Shown piece by piece: positions 1 to 11,160 of a DNA stretch of 64,000 bases (within the stretch, counting starts at the first letter, position 1; each line of letters begins with the position of its first letter). The stretch spans positions 2,046,001-2,110,000 of the forward strand of contig JAAROD010000093.1 of the NCBI GenBank assembly GCA_012274445.1, given 5' to 3'. A program made the position numbers and the translations under genes. A model generated the notes under the pieces. That model saw only the letters and a program-made list of their open reading frames with translations, was not told the DNA's origin and ran no database searches. The stretch is from Sclerotiophoma versabilis. Taxonomy: Eukaryota > Ascomycota > Dothideomycetes > Pleosporales > Didymellaceae.

Positions 1-1489
1 CTAAGCCATCATCGGAGATGCAGGGCCGCCCTGGTTTCAATGCTGCACCGGGCCGACTGTAAAGCTCGCTGCTCACCGCAAGGCTGCTGCACAGTGTCGT
101 CAATAGTAGTCTGCAAGCGAACCTAGTCCAACGCTGTTCTTGAAGTATTGTACGAGCCGCCCGGGTCTGGTATGTTTCATATCCCGTATAGGTTCGCGAT
201 GCGTGAAATGGGTCCTGCGACGGACGCGAATAGGAGTGCATGTGTAGTTCTTTTCTTGGTCGCGGAGGTTCAGTGTCATCGTTGGAGGGAGTAGTTCGTG
301 CAGTCACCCCAAAAGCTCGACTTGGTAGCTCGCGGATACTAATTCAAAGTTTGACCAATCCACAGCAACGCACCGCTCTCCACTAAACTTTGATTTGCTG
401 TAAGTACGCCGCGCCGGCACCAGCAAACAACCGAGAGGGAGGGTATTTTAGTGTGAACATTCGCATCGGCGAGAATGCCGTTTTGGATGTAGATCGCGGA
501 GTCGAACTCAACGTCAGAAATTTTTACGGGGTGCATTGAATGTTGAACTGAGGTCATTAAGGAATAGGATTACGGGAGTGCCGATGTTAGACGCGTAGTA
601 GACGCATACATGCGCTGGAACAATTTGAGAAGATCTAGAATCCGGTAAGTGCGGCAACAGGTGGAGATGCTTGAGTAAGGATTTGCAGGTAGAATGGAGA
701 TGATGTTGTCATGAATCTTTCTATTGAGCACGCTGAGCACCGAGGTACACAGACAACTGAGTGCCGAGTATCCTCTGATTAGGAGGTACAGCCGAGTGTA
801 CCGAATGCTATCTCTCCCTCCAAAGGGGAAAAGGTGAAACCTTTGCTGTCGTCCTGGACATCCTTACGCACATGCAATGGAGCAAAGCCAAAGCGTGAGC
901 GTGCTGGGTATATCCATCTGAAAGTCGTAGAGTCCACCGTTGCCGTCTATATGCCCCATGTGGGCTCGAAAGTGATCCAACAAGAATGGAGTGTAAGGAA
1001 TCCCGTGAGGACTTTACTTTCGCGTAGCCAATCTCTTAAGGAGATCCAACCCCAGAAAATCCAGAATCCGCAAAGAGTAGCAGATGTTGCTTAGAAAGGT
1101 CGTGCGAGCGTAGGAACCGGATAGTTAGGATGGCGTGTCAGAGAAACCTGCCGCAAATCCGGTTGCCGAGAAAATTAGAAGAACCAATCGCCCGCCAAAT
1201 GCTGATGTTTTATCCAGTCCGGAAACGCCAGAAGTCTATGAGAATGCACCGAGAAAGATGGGGAATAATGCATCGGTCCGAGGAACATGTTCCAAGATGG
1301 TGAAGCAAATCGTCAAGTGGTGAAAAAAATCGGTGGAGTTATTGCAGTCTTTCATCGAGAACCGGCGGGAAGAGCGGCGTAGGACGAGGCAGCTGCAGCA
1401 TCTAGACCGCGGAGCTGAGGAGCGTACTTTGGATGCTTGACAAACTTTGGTACAGAGTCCTACGAAATATCAGTTGAGAATACGAGAAG
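1..1489. other. intergenic region, left edge
   Basis: No convincing gene is seen. Open frames here are short, several lack an ATG, and none has recognisable domains. The right part must contain the 3' UTR of flbA, whose stop lies at 1492-1490. Sequence is of moderate GC with no clear repeats. An exon of a gene lying mainly outside the window cannot be excluded. Confidence 0.5.
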
Positions 1490-3761
1490 CTAGTGATGCA
1501 TGATGCTTACGCTAGACATGAGCTTGAAGATCGAGTTCTGCGCTTTGTCGAACAATGTTGCAACCTCGTTGAGGCTCTGCAACATAGCAGCATCGTCACC
1601 AACGGCGCGTGTCATCCTAGTGGCAAGCTGCGTGCGGAGACCGTGGTCAATGTTGAGCTCATTTGGTGATCCGGGCGCCAAGAAGGCGTTGTAGAGACCG
1701 TAAGCGGCAGCGAGGGTCTCACGGATGGTTTCTACTTTGTTGTCACCCTTGTCGCTGATGGCAGCACGGTATTGCCTGTTGAACTCCTGAACCTCGAGAT
1801 AGAAAGACAAGTTCTCCTCACACATAGTTTCCTTGAGAAACTCGCGGTAGAGGAGACGCCATGAGGGGTTACGGATGATGACGTTTGTTCGGTTGCTGTT
1901 CGAGTCGCGAGCCATGCCATCACGAGTCTTGGCAGCGATGGCCTCTCCATTTGATGGGGCCTCCTCAAGGCTCCATCCTGCTACACGCTCGCCATGTGGA
2001 GTGACGTAGTAGTGAACCTGTTTGACGGGCTGGAAGGTGTGCTCAGGGACGCGAGGGTCGACAGGTGCAATCAACTTGAGCTGCAAGAACAGAGATCCTA
2101 TTTCTATTGACTCTCGCGGGTCGACCATTGTGGTGCAGTCCATCAACCACTGTGCAGCATTGCGGCCGTTGAAGGTGTACTCGTACTGGCGGCTGGTAGT
2201 GGGTCTGTGCTTGACGAGCTTAACGCCAACGTCGCACTTGGAAAATTCGTGTATTGAGTCTGAGTCGGATTGAGTCTCATTTGCGGTGGTACCAATGAAA
2301 CGACGGAAGAGGATCTCAACAGTCTGCTCGTCGTGGTGAAGCTTGTCGTTTTCTGTGTTGCGTTCGAGGATGACCAGAATGTGGGGGTTGCGGTTAGACT
2401 CGATGACGGCTTTGACGTGTGCAGATTGGATGCCATTGCGTGTGCAGAAGCGCTCCAAGATGTGGATGCCCTTGGGTGTCAGCTGCCAGACAGAGCTCTT
2501 GTTTGTGAAGTCGGTCTTGCCCTCAACAGACTCGACGAACTTTGCTTCCAGGAACTTTTGGCAGACGGAACGGGCCATTTCCTTGGCCATTGAGAAGGTG
2601 GTGGTGGTGGTGGTTGTGACAACACGTGATGAGTCCTTGGGGTCGGGCATGCGGTTTGATTGAGAGAACTTTAGGGAGCCGAGGTTGGTGATGGCCTCAT
2701 CTGAGGTGAAAGTGTAGTCGATCATCCTGAAGCGGACACGATGGGGTGTGAGGGGGAGGGACACCATGAGGGTCGCGAACAGGTCCTTGAAATCCTATCA
2801 TGACTGTCAGTAATAGGTCCGATGAGATTCGTGTGTGCAGCAAGTCCAAGGTCAGGTTGGTAGTGGTGGTGGTGGTGGTGATGATGGTGGTGGCTGAAGC
2901 CTACTGGCTCCACGTGGGAAACTAAGCTAGCCATAAAATGTCTGGCCATGCATGTGCAGCAAACACGTCTTCCTGGGAGCGAGCACCAAAGATAGGTTTT
3001 TTGGCGGCTTGACAGGGCGCCGCGATTACAATGGCAAGAGAACTGGGTCCTCGATCTCGTGTGCAATATTCGGACCTTGGCTAGACATGGCAGGCTTGTC
3101 TACAATGGCTGCCGCCAACACCTGTCTGACGAGACTGAGGGGCGTAGGAGACGGTGGAAGTACTCACCCTGGTGTACGGCCGCTCGTCATCGGTCATGCG
3201 CAGCAGTCTCGAGCTGGTCTGGTGCATCTTGCCGGAGTGGGCTGCTTGCTGCAGGCTCGTGGTGTCTTTGTCTCGAGTGTTTCCTGGCTCTTCTCCTCCA
3301 ATGCTGCCGGAGCGGTGGCTGGCGGGGGCGGAGGGGTCGCGGGCGGTGGAGAGGTCGAGAGCGGGTTGCTCGGTGCGGCCACGCGCGAACGAGGAGCGGG
3401 AGGAGCGGGGAGCGCCTGTGGAGAGGAAGGGCGAGTCGGCGCGGGAAGGCGGGGCGGGGGCCGAGATGCTGGTGGCTCTGAAGTGGGAGGTGGCCCTGGT
3501 GAGCTCGCGGCTGCCCTTTCGCAGAAGAGGGAAGCGGGTGAAGGTCAGGCGCCTGCTGGTGGTGCGGGCGGCGGGCGCGGGAGGAGCGGTGGTGGTTGCG
3601 GAGGCCTCAGAAACGGCAGACTGGGCTTCGAGGTCAAATCGCAGCTGGGGCTCGTCGCAGTCAGGGCCGGAGGTGGGCGTCTCGCCGGTGTGGGAGGAAT
3701 TGGAGGAGGAGAGCGAGGCGGCAGAGACGGTCAGAGGCAGAAATGGAGTCGTCAAGGGCAT
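1490..3761 (-). CDS. flbA: FlbA/Sst2-type RGS protein (DEP-DEP-RGS)
   Basis: Regulator of G-protein signalling that stimulates GTP hydrolysis on a G-alpha subunit; in aspergilli FlbA damps FadA signalling and so promotes conidiation (family knowledge). CDS is join(1490..2794, 3168..3761), 632 residues. Exon 1 ends in the family-typical stretch HQTSSRLLRMTDDERP; exon 2 resumes with DFKDLFATLMVSLPL, which fixes the splice (donor GTGAGT, acceptor ATAG, phase 0). A first DEP region spans roughly residues 205-330 (with GSLKFSQSNRMPDP and a poly-Thr run typical of FlbA), a second DEP about 390-475, and an RGS domain about 505-625 (LYREFLKETMCEENLSFYLE). The N-terminal 170 residues are Ser/Ala/Pro-rich and disordered. 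The 373-bp intron is long for this window and carries a GGT triplet array. A very long gene-poor region lies upstream. Confidence 0.93.
2864..2893. repeat. GGT triplet array within flbA intron
   Basis: A run of GGT/GAT triplets on the plus strand (CCA/ACC/ATC on the coding strand) sits about 70 bp from the acceptor of the single flbA intron. On the coding strand it is a C/A-rich stretch. It is noncoding under the gene model used here. Confidence 0.8.
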
Positions 3762-4350
3762 TGCCGTTAGAGGCAGGATGGTCGCGGAGAGTCGTCGCAG
3801 ACTGACAAAGGGCAGGGAGTGGGTACTCTAGCAAGGATTGGCCTCCGGGTCGACAGTCGCTGGGGGGTCCGTGACCAGCGTGTCTGCGTCTGCCACACCG
3901 CCCTCCTAAGACAGCGTAGAAGACGCCGGGCGTGGGCTAAAGCGCACGTAGTTCTGACAAAGGCACACGTCCGCTAGACCGCAGCGGCGCCCTAGTGCCA
4001 GCGCGAGACACATGGCGGCGTGCACGCACACGCCCGCATGGGAATAAAGCTCTTGGCTATCGCGGCGCCCACGAGGCATCCCTGGCCTGCGTGCAGCGTG
4101 CACAGGGCGGAGCGCAGCCAGTCCCCCACCCCTGTCTGGTCGTGCGACGTACGCCGAGCCTACCATAGCGCCGACAGCGAGCACAGAGCGTGCATGACTC
4201 GCGGCCTGCAGCCCGCCGTGGCATGGTGCCTGGTGCCTCGCCTTGTGGCAGCTGTTTGTTTGGAGTGCGCGCGCCGACGAGACACCTGTGAGAGTGATGC
4301 ACATTGGCAGTGCGCTGATGCTGCACCGTCCACCGTCCACCCTGCAGCCA

Positions 4351-4398
4351 GGCAAAAGGCAGAAGGCAGAAGGCACAAAGCACAAGGCACAAGGCAGC
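4351..4398. repeat. degenerate AAGGCA-type minisatellite
   Basis: About seven imperfect copies of a 6-8 bp unit (AAGGCAG / AAGGCAC / AAAGCAC) in a row, preceded by a doubled CACCGTC. It lies 0.6 kb upstream of the flbA start codon, possibly in its promoter or leader. Confidence 0.7.
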
Positions 4399-4513
4399 AG
4401 AACGCCCGAGCCAGAGGCATGATGCCGCCGGCAATCCCGTCCGAGACATTCCATGCTACCCAGCCTGTATGTACGCAGCAGCTTCCTCTGAAGGCCGCCG
4501 CCCGACTGGCACC

Positions 4514-4569
4514 CCAGCCTTTCTGCCCTCTCACGCCTCTCTCACACACCAGCCTTTCTGCCCTCTCAC
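4514..4569. repeat. 21-bp perfect direct repeat
   Basis: The same 21 bases (beginning CCAGCCTTTCTGCC) occur at 4514-4534 and 4549-4569, separated by a 14-bp CT-rich spacer. They look like a small local duplication in noncoding DNA upstream of flbA. Confidence 0.85.
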
Positions 4570-7340
4570 TCACCAGCAACAGCCACCGCTTTCCCACTGC
4601 TGCTCCCCCGTTTGCTCACTCTTGGACGCGACCCGTTCTGGCGTCACGTCGGTGGCCACCCATTCCACGCATGCAGTCAGCGTTGCACAGCGACAGCCAC
4701 CTGCCAATCGCACTGCTCCCATCCTGTGGAACGCTTTCACCACGCTGAGAGGCGCGGAGCATTGTGCTGATTCCGCCGAAACGTGGACGGCACGTTGCAC
4801 CCTTGCATCAGACACGAACCTGGTTGTCATCGGTCGTCAGCACGAAGCTGCATACTCTTTCTTCTTGCAGGCCCAAATCTGAGCTCATTGACGTGACTGC
4901 CCGGTCCTTGACCACGCTTGCAGCATCATCACACCATGCCGTACATCCCACCCTCAACACCCTAGATCGTGCTTCATGCCTGACATGCTTTTGGCAAGTA
5001 CAGAATCCTGCACTTTGATTCCTGACGCTGCCCCACGTCGGCCCTTCTCTGTGAAAAACAAGAGGCTTCCCTTCGCTGCACGCTGAGTCCGCGCTTTCCA
5101 CGTGTGTAACCCCACCACAACACGATTATGTTGTTGGGCACCGCATGCGAGACATCTCGACCAAGCAAGTCCTGCCTGCCCTGTAACGCCAAATCCGCCA
5201 TGCTGGACCCCTTAAGGCTTCGCTTGCTCATCATGACCGTTTTCAGTGTGCTCCGCGGAGCCCCGGACGTTTACGAATCAGCGGACGTGCGCTGGCCATT
5301 ACAATTGTTGTAACCGTCAGCATCCAGCAAACCCATGCTTCCCAGACGACAAACGCCAAAGGACACAACGGCCGACGACTCTCGACGGACTGATTTCCGC
5401 TGTGTGCAGACTGGCAACAAGTTCGAAATCTCCGAGCTGTCAACGGCACGTGCAGTGGCCTGTGAGAAAGCAGCGACGCGCTTGTGTTTCAGAGTATGGC
5501 AGCATTTCCGCCATTCTGCCGGGCGGTTTGGCCATTTTTGCGACGTCGGTAGTGAAGAAGAGCGAGGAGTAACTCCTATCGCCACTATCTGGAAGCTGAT
5601 GGGAAATGCCATGCCCTATTGTTCCTTCCCGCTTCGAACGCTCTTCCGGAAGGTGATGTGGCGAGGAGCGGTAACCGCTGATGGCAGCGGGTAAAGCCAT
5701 CCACATTAATGGGTTTCAAGACAGGAGCGGAATTGGCGAAGTTTGTCAGACATTGGCAATGGCGCCTAGACATCAACTTGTCTGCATCGTTTTTCCCCTT
5801 ACTCATTTGCCTGTTCAAGCCTTCCAGAACTCCGGAATCTTGGAATGATGCCAAACAGCATCGTCGCAGTGACCTTTTCGGCTGCCGAAGACGGATGCCG
5901 CATGGCAGATGATCAGGCCACAATATGGCCGACGGCTGCAAAGCTGATCTCTGAACACTTTTGAATCGTGAGGAAACATCAGGTCATTTCGCTGTCACAG
6001 CCCTATCGAAGCCGTCTTGACGAGGATCACCCGTCTTTTCGGCAGAAAATCCGCAGCCTGACGGACCGAGTCATGGGCAGAGACCCGAAGGGCGCCAGGG
6101 GTACCAACACGTGGCAATCGATTCCTTCTGTCTAGCGGGCCGCTCTGCCCTGGCGTGAACGATGGTGCTCCAGTCGTGCAACCCACCATGTAGTCTTTAC
6201 ATCTCGTCTAGAGGAGGCTGGCATGAACGACGCAATCCTGCCACGCCTGCCACTGGATACAGAAGTGCGCTACTGCAGGCCGTCGCGTCGCTGTCAGCGC
6301 TGCTCGTGTTTACCCGAGGACAGGATATGGAGGACATACATCCATATGACATGGCTTCGAAACTCATGCACGCCTCTTCATTTGCAGCTCGTTTCAACAA
6401 GCGCTGTGTGCATCAAGCCGACATTGTGCGTGTCCCTCAGAATTGCAAATCCCTTCGTTTCCCTCCACCAATATTGCCGCCTGGTATGATTGTCCTTGAG
6501 TCGCGTGCTGGGTGGGGCAGCACTGGCAATACCGCGGATGGCCTCGAGTCAGGAATGTCGGTGAGACTTTTGTCGTCCACAATTCTTGATGAAGAGAGGT
6601 AGGATAATCATCAGGGCCCTTGAACAGTCACGAGTTGGTAAAATCCTTCTCGGTAGAAACTATCTGCGTCTGCGGGGACCCTTTGCGCTGTGCGCCTTCT
6701 CGAACCCATGTTGAGGTGGGCAGCCGGAGGATGCATAGTTCCGCCTAGTGCTGCAAGAGGCGGTTATCGTCAACCTCAGCAATCCACGGCAAACATCGGC
6801 ACTGTGTTCTCGAACGTGTTGGCTCGGAGAGGCTTAAGGATCGGAAGATCGCACGCGAGTTGTCGCAGCCACGTTGTGGGCGCCTGCTTTCCTACGACAA
6901 GTAGCGCGGTTTATTCTCATGCTTAGAAAGGGAGTGGAATGTTCCTCGACTGACTCGGCGCCATAAATCCGAGGCTTATGCGAGTGACGCTTTATCCTCA
7001 TTCCATCGTCACGTATATTAGTCTCATATACCTCGTTGCGAAGCACCGCATAGAGGTCTTTGTGTTGGCGACATTGTGTAACACGAGCTGGAATCTAGAT
7101 GTAGACGTGCATACTCATGCGCGGTGAACAAATTAAGGCGAAATTTGGTTGGCGAGAGCGCGAAAGACGTTGGTCATCTACAAGAGATAGCTTTGGCAAG
7201 CAATCTTGGGGTTCAGGACTGCTATTGCTTACGTACCTGTTGGGGGGGCTTTGTGTGACCAAGCTTCATGAACGAACCCGTGCTTTCGAGGCTGCCATCT
7301 GGGCTTGGTTGAGCTACCTCTGAAGGTCTTTAAAGCATCT

Positions 7341-7363
7341 CTGTGTGTGTGTCTGTGTGTGTG
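7341..7363. repeat. TG dinucleotide run
   Basis: An interrupted TG microsatellite (two TG runs joined by one TC), in noncoding DNA. Confidence 0.85.
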
Positions 7364-7606
7364 AGCGCCAACGTTCTGTACGATGCTACGGAGCCAATCT
7401 CTAAGTTCTCCGGGACTAATCGACAGTGCTCGAGGTCAAGCCTGGTGCTTCCAATTTTCTTTTGCAACACCAACCTTTCCTAAAGGCTGGTCGAGGAGGA
7501 TGTTGGCGTATGAAGCTTCGAGCTTTAGTTGCTAAAGTTTCCTGCAAATGGGAAGGAAAGAGGCCAGTATATCCTTACCTCAATGCCTGTAGGTAGCTAT
7601 GCCTAC

Positions 7607-7843
7607 CTAGTATGCCCTCCACACTGAATCACCTCGGAGCTGAAGCAGCGCGAGCTCCCGCTGCTCGGCGACATTGCACGTGACGGAACGAGCGCAGTAG
7701 TGGTAAGTGGCGACGATACCACCAAACAGCAGGAAGCACGCGACCACGGCGCCCAAGACCCATAAGAAGGTGGTCTTTGGCGGTTGTTGGTGACTGAAGG
7801 TGTGGCTGGGGGCGTGTGGTGTTGTTTTGGCCAGGAAACTTAC
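7607..7843 (-). CDS. candidate exon of a small single-pass membrane protein
   Basis: Not recognised. On the minus strand a consensus donor GTAAGT at 7843 and acceptor CTTCAG ending at 7794 bound a 50-nt intron of exactly typical fungal size. The exon downstream of it (7793-7607, stop TAG) encodes a basic/Pro stretch, a clear membrane segment (TTFLWVLGAVVACFLLFGGI) and a ~35-residue tail. With that intron removed, the upstream exon frame runs back only to a stop, so at least one further 5' exon would be needed; an acceptor-like TTTCTAG lies near 7910. If unspliced, a single 135-codon frame 8014-7607 is also open. Coding status is uncertain; RNA evidence would decide. Confidence 0.3.
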   Translation of the reverse strand, partial: VSFLAKTTPHAPSHTFSHQQPPKTTFLWVLGAVVACFLLFGGIVATYHYCARSVTCNVAEQRELALLQLRGDSVWRAY

Positions 7844-8331
7844 CGTCGAGCATCGCACCTCTTCTTCACCACGTAGCCAACGCTTTCCGAGAACCAACGC
7901 GTTCCTAGAAACAATTGTCAGTGCCAGAGTATCGGTTCGACAATGCCAGTCAGCCAGGAGAGAGGCCGTGTTGGAACGTAACATAGCTACTGGTATCAGT
8001 AACGGGTAGTGCACGCCCGACTACTTCTACTTTCTATATCTGGTCATATCATATTGCTTCCTCCTCCGACAGCCACAGGCCAAAGAGTGCCATCTCTATG
8101 CAGATTACCACGAGCGTTCCTTAGCTTACAGGACTCTCCACTCCATCTTTCAGCCTACTGTCTCAAGGATGTAAACTCACAGTAGTACGGTAAACGCAAA
8201 TGCAGGATGGGTATCCTGATGACAACCCCAAGCTTTGAGAGGTAGATTTGAAACTGTGCACGCAATATCTAACGTAAGCTAGAGAAATTTCCTACTTCAC
8301 AACTGCGGAAGCACACTGTGCACCGAACCAG

Positions 8332-8372
8332 CCCCCCTCCCCCCTTTTTTTCTCCTCCTCTCCCTTCTTTCA
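8332..8372. repeat. polypyrimidine tract
   Basis: About 40 bases of almost pure C/T on the plus strand, with a C-run followed by a T-run. Such tracts are common in fungal core promoters, but no gene starts shortly downstream on the plus strand that I can support. Confidence 0.6.
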
Positions 8373-9552
8373 CGAAGGCTATCTACGTACGACCTCCAGA
8401 GCTGGAAAAAAAAGCTGAAGACTGGCAATAGACATTACGCCAAGGACAGGCAAGAAACGCTACGAGACCTTGAGTATCCATAACAGAATGCTTCATACAC
8501 CTTTAATGCAAAGGCAGTCTAGACAATGTACAAGCTGACGGTCAACAGCCATAGCTCCATCGCTAATACTCCACTTCAACATCATTACCGATCGCAAAGG
8601 GGTCCACACCGCATCAATGCCCTCAAACGCCGCTTCCATCTACGATTTAGGAATTCCAATTGCCGTTTCCTCGGGTATGATCCCCTTCTGTACCCAAGCT
8701 CCGGCGGCGCAGCATCGCGTGCGGATACTCGCCCCTTACTCAACGCTAGAACGACCATGCCGAACAATCACGTCACCACTCCGCGACTGGCTGCTCCGCT
8801 TCGCTCCGTAACGTGGTCCGCAAACGTTCTCGATCATGTGTATCCAGCCGAAAGGATGCTGGAACATGCAACTGTCCCGGGCATATGGTTTGCGTCGGAG
8901 GGGGAGGGGGGGGTGAGTCATGAGAGAATCCTTGATTTCTCGCGCAGTGTGGCACGGTAGGTGATGATGTCAACAAGGTAAGGTACCATTGAGAGACTCT
9001 GGTTATATGTGATGCAACGGTTACTTTGTGCGATGTTGGGCGGTGTAAAGATTTGCTATGATGGGATACACTGTGAATGAGATAGACATGACTGATCAAG
9101 TTGCGACAATGTACTCTCTAGACGATAAGTATTTGATATATGGATAACGATATGCGTTCAAGCGGAGCATGCGAAGGCAATTGTGACAGGATATCATGCA
9201 ACACACGACCAGTATCTTGCACTCTTATTTGGCGCCACACCTGTGGCAGCGTTTGCTTTATATTAGCTGCATATCAAATAGTTGTGTTCTGGAAATACGT
9301 GATCACTCTCACACTCGCACTCAGCAAGGCATGCACAATGACAGCTACCAGACTCCATATACAAATTACACCAGATGTAGACATGTGTCCGATCACGCCG
9401 ATTCCACAATTTGAGTAGGTTTCTCATGGAGTCTTGTGTAAGTTGGTTCTGATGGAAGTTGCATTACTTTTGACTAATAACACAGGCCGCACTGAAGACT
9501 GTCTCCTCTGCACTGATGATTCAATCCAGGTTCGTCTGTAAAACCCATGTCC

Positions 9553-10616
9553 TTACTTCAGAGCTGGGGTGTCTGCATAACACTGGGCCATGAGTTGAGG
9601 TGCATAACGCTCACCACTGACATCCGCTTCTTCACAAGCCTTTCTGATCTGCTCCTCCTCCTTCTTGGTCAGCTTCACATCCAATGAGCCCAGGTTCTCC
9701 TTAAGCCTGTTGACCTTGGTTGTACCTGGGATAGGGAAGATGTCGTCACCCTGCGCTAGTAACCATGCTAGCGTTAATTGGCTGGCCTCGACACCCTTCT
9801 TTTTCGCCAGATCAGTAATCTGGTCGACAAGCTTCAGGTTCCTGGGGAAGTTCTCAGGGCTGAAGCGTGGCATCTGGCTGCGGTAGTCGTCTTTGGCAAA
9901 GTCGTCAGGAGATCTGAGGGCACCACTGAGAATGCCACGACAGAGGGGCGAGTAGGCGACAACTGCGACGCCGAGCTCCCGGCATGTCGCGAGAAGGTCG
10001 ATCTGCTTGCTCTCGATCTCGAGAGCAAAGGGCGAGTATTCGACTTGCACAGCGGTGATGGGGTGAATGGCGTGCGCACGACGCAATGTGTCGGACGACA
10101 CCTCTGAGAGTCCAAGGTACTTCACCTTGCCCTCCTTCTTCAACTCGGCCATGGCTTCAACGGTCTTCTCGATTGGTGTCTTACCGTCAACACGGTGGCA
10201 GTAGTACAAGTCAATTTGGGATATGCCGAGACGCTCGAGACTGGCATTGCAGGCCTTCTTGGCGTACTCGGGTGAACTATCGACTTGGAACGTCTTTTGG
10301 TCGACAGCAAACTTCGTGGCGAGGAAGATGTCATTGCGCTTGTTCTTGTTGGCGGCGAACCACTTGCCCAGAAGAATCTCGTTGTCACCGTACCTGCATC
10401 GGATCAGCTAGGAAATCGAGTACATTATCGTAAAAATACTAACAAATCAGATGAGTCCCAGAAGCGCTCTCCTAGCTTATGGGCCTCTGTGAGGACCTCG
10501 AGGCGCTCTTCATCAGGCTTGGGCGCACCGTAGAATGATGACAGACCCATAAGGCCGAATCCCAGGCGGTTGACCTGGGGACCATTGCGACCCAGTTGAG
10601 CTGTTGGCAGAGACAT
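9553..10616 (-). CDS. aldo/keto reductase (YakC-type, NADP(H)-dependent)
   Basis: Cytosolic NAD(P)H-dependent reductase of carbonyl compounds; substrate cannot be told from sequence. CDS join(9553..10393, 10444..10616), 337 residues. The 49-bp intron (GTTAGT...GCAG) splits a codon and restores DSSDLYGDNE, the family position of the catalytic Asp-x4-Tyr (normally D-TAD-x-YG). The active-site Lys follows in LATKFAV and the His in YYCHRVD. The C-terminal half carries the NADP-binding segment IPGTTKVNRLKENLGS. Length is normal for the family. It is transcribed divergently from the PPCDC gene, with 544 bp between start codons. Confidence 0.92.
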
Positions 10617-11160
10617 TGTAAGTGCTGTAGCAGGTACAGATGAAGTCTAGAGTTTGAGGTAGGGAGAAGATCGAGTTGTGAAGGGGATGAAGTCGCGATC
10701 AGGCAAGAGTATATGTGCAATAGTGAAGTACGACAGACCGGAGTTAGCATCAACGCAAGTCGTCCACATTTCCCATCCCCTCTTGCGCCCACAGCTCGTC
10801 CGTTTCCCGGACGCAAACCCGTCCTTAGCCCCGCGCTCGCCTTGCTCTTCATTCTCTATTGTGACGTCAGGTAAGCGGAGTTAAGGTGGTAAGTCCATCG
10901 TTACCACTGGACATCCTCACGCTCAACGACGACCAAGCCGAAAGTTTTTGAAGAATTCGGTGTTGGAGTGTTTCCGATCAGAGATGAGGTTAAAGTTGAC
11001 TTGGGCTGACGAATGCTTATCTCACGTGGGTTGATGATAACCGAGATCTCTGACTCTTCCCTGGAGCTTACTCTATCGCGTAAAGTCGTGCCCATGAATA
11101 CACAACGTCATCGCCCACAAACCGGTCCTTACAACTAGACTCATACACAGCAGCGCCAGC
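10617..11160. promoter_or_regulatory. divergent promoter, AKR / PPCDC
   Basis: A 544-bp gap between two divergent start codons. It must contain both 5' leaders and promoters. No TATA box or other decisive element was recognised. Confidence 0.5.

Larger units (their letters stand above)
3762..9552. other. large gene-poor region upstream of flbA
   Basis: About 5.8 kb with no recognised protein except a weak candidate at 7607-7843 (minus). It must contain the flbA promoter and 5' leader on its left side. It holds a degenerate AAGGCA array near 4351-4398, a 21-bp direct repeat (4514 and 4549), a TG run near 7341-7363, a polypyrimidine tract near 8332-8372, and a G-run abutting TGAGTCA near 8900-8920. 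Open frames on both strands are short and overlap each other in a way expected by chance. No transposon coding sequence was seen. Confidence 0.6.

Noticed and set aside
496..516. second box-B-like sequence near the left edge
   Set aside because: Same test: no T stem or cloverleaf.
2952..3770. 272-codon plus-strand frame, Gly-rich
   Set aside because: Antisense to the GC-rich disordered N-terminal exon of flbA; composition is an artefact.
4020..4748. 242-codon plus-strand frame upstream of flbA
   Set aside because: Spans the AAGGCA and 21-bp repeats, Cys/His/Pro-rich without pattern, and overlapped by minus frames of similar size.
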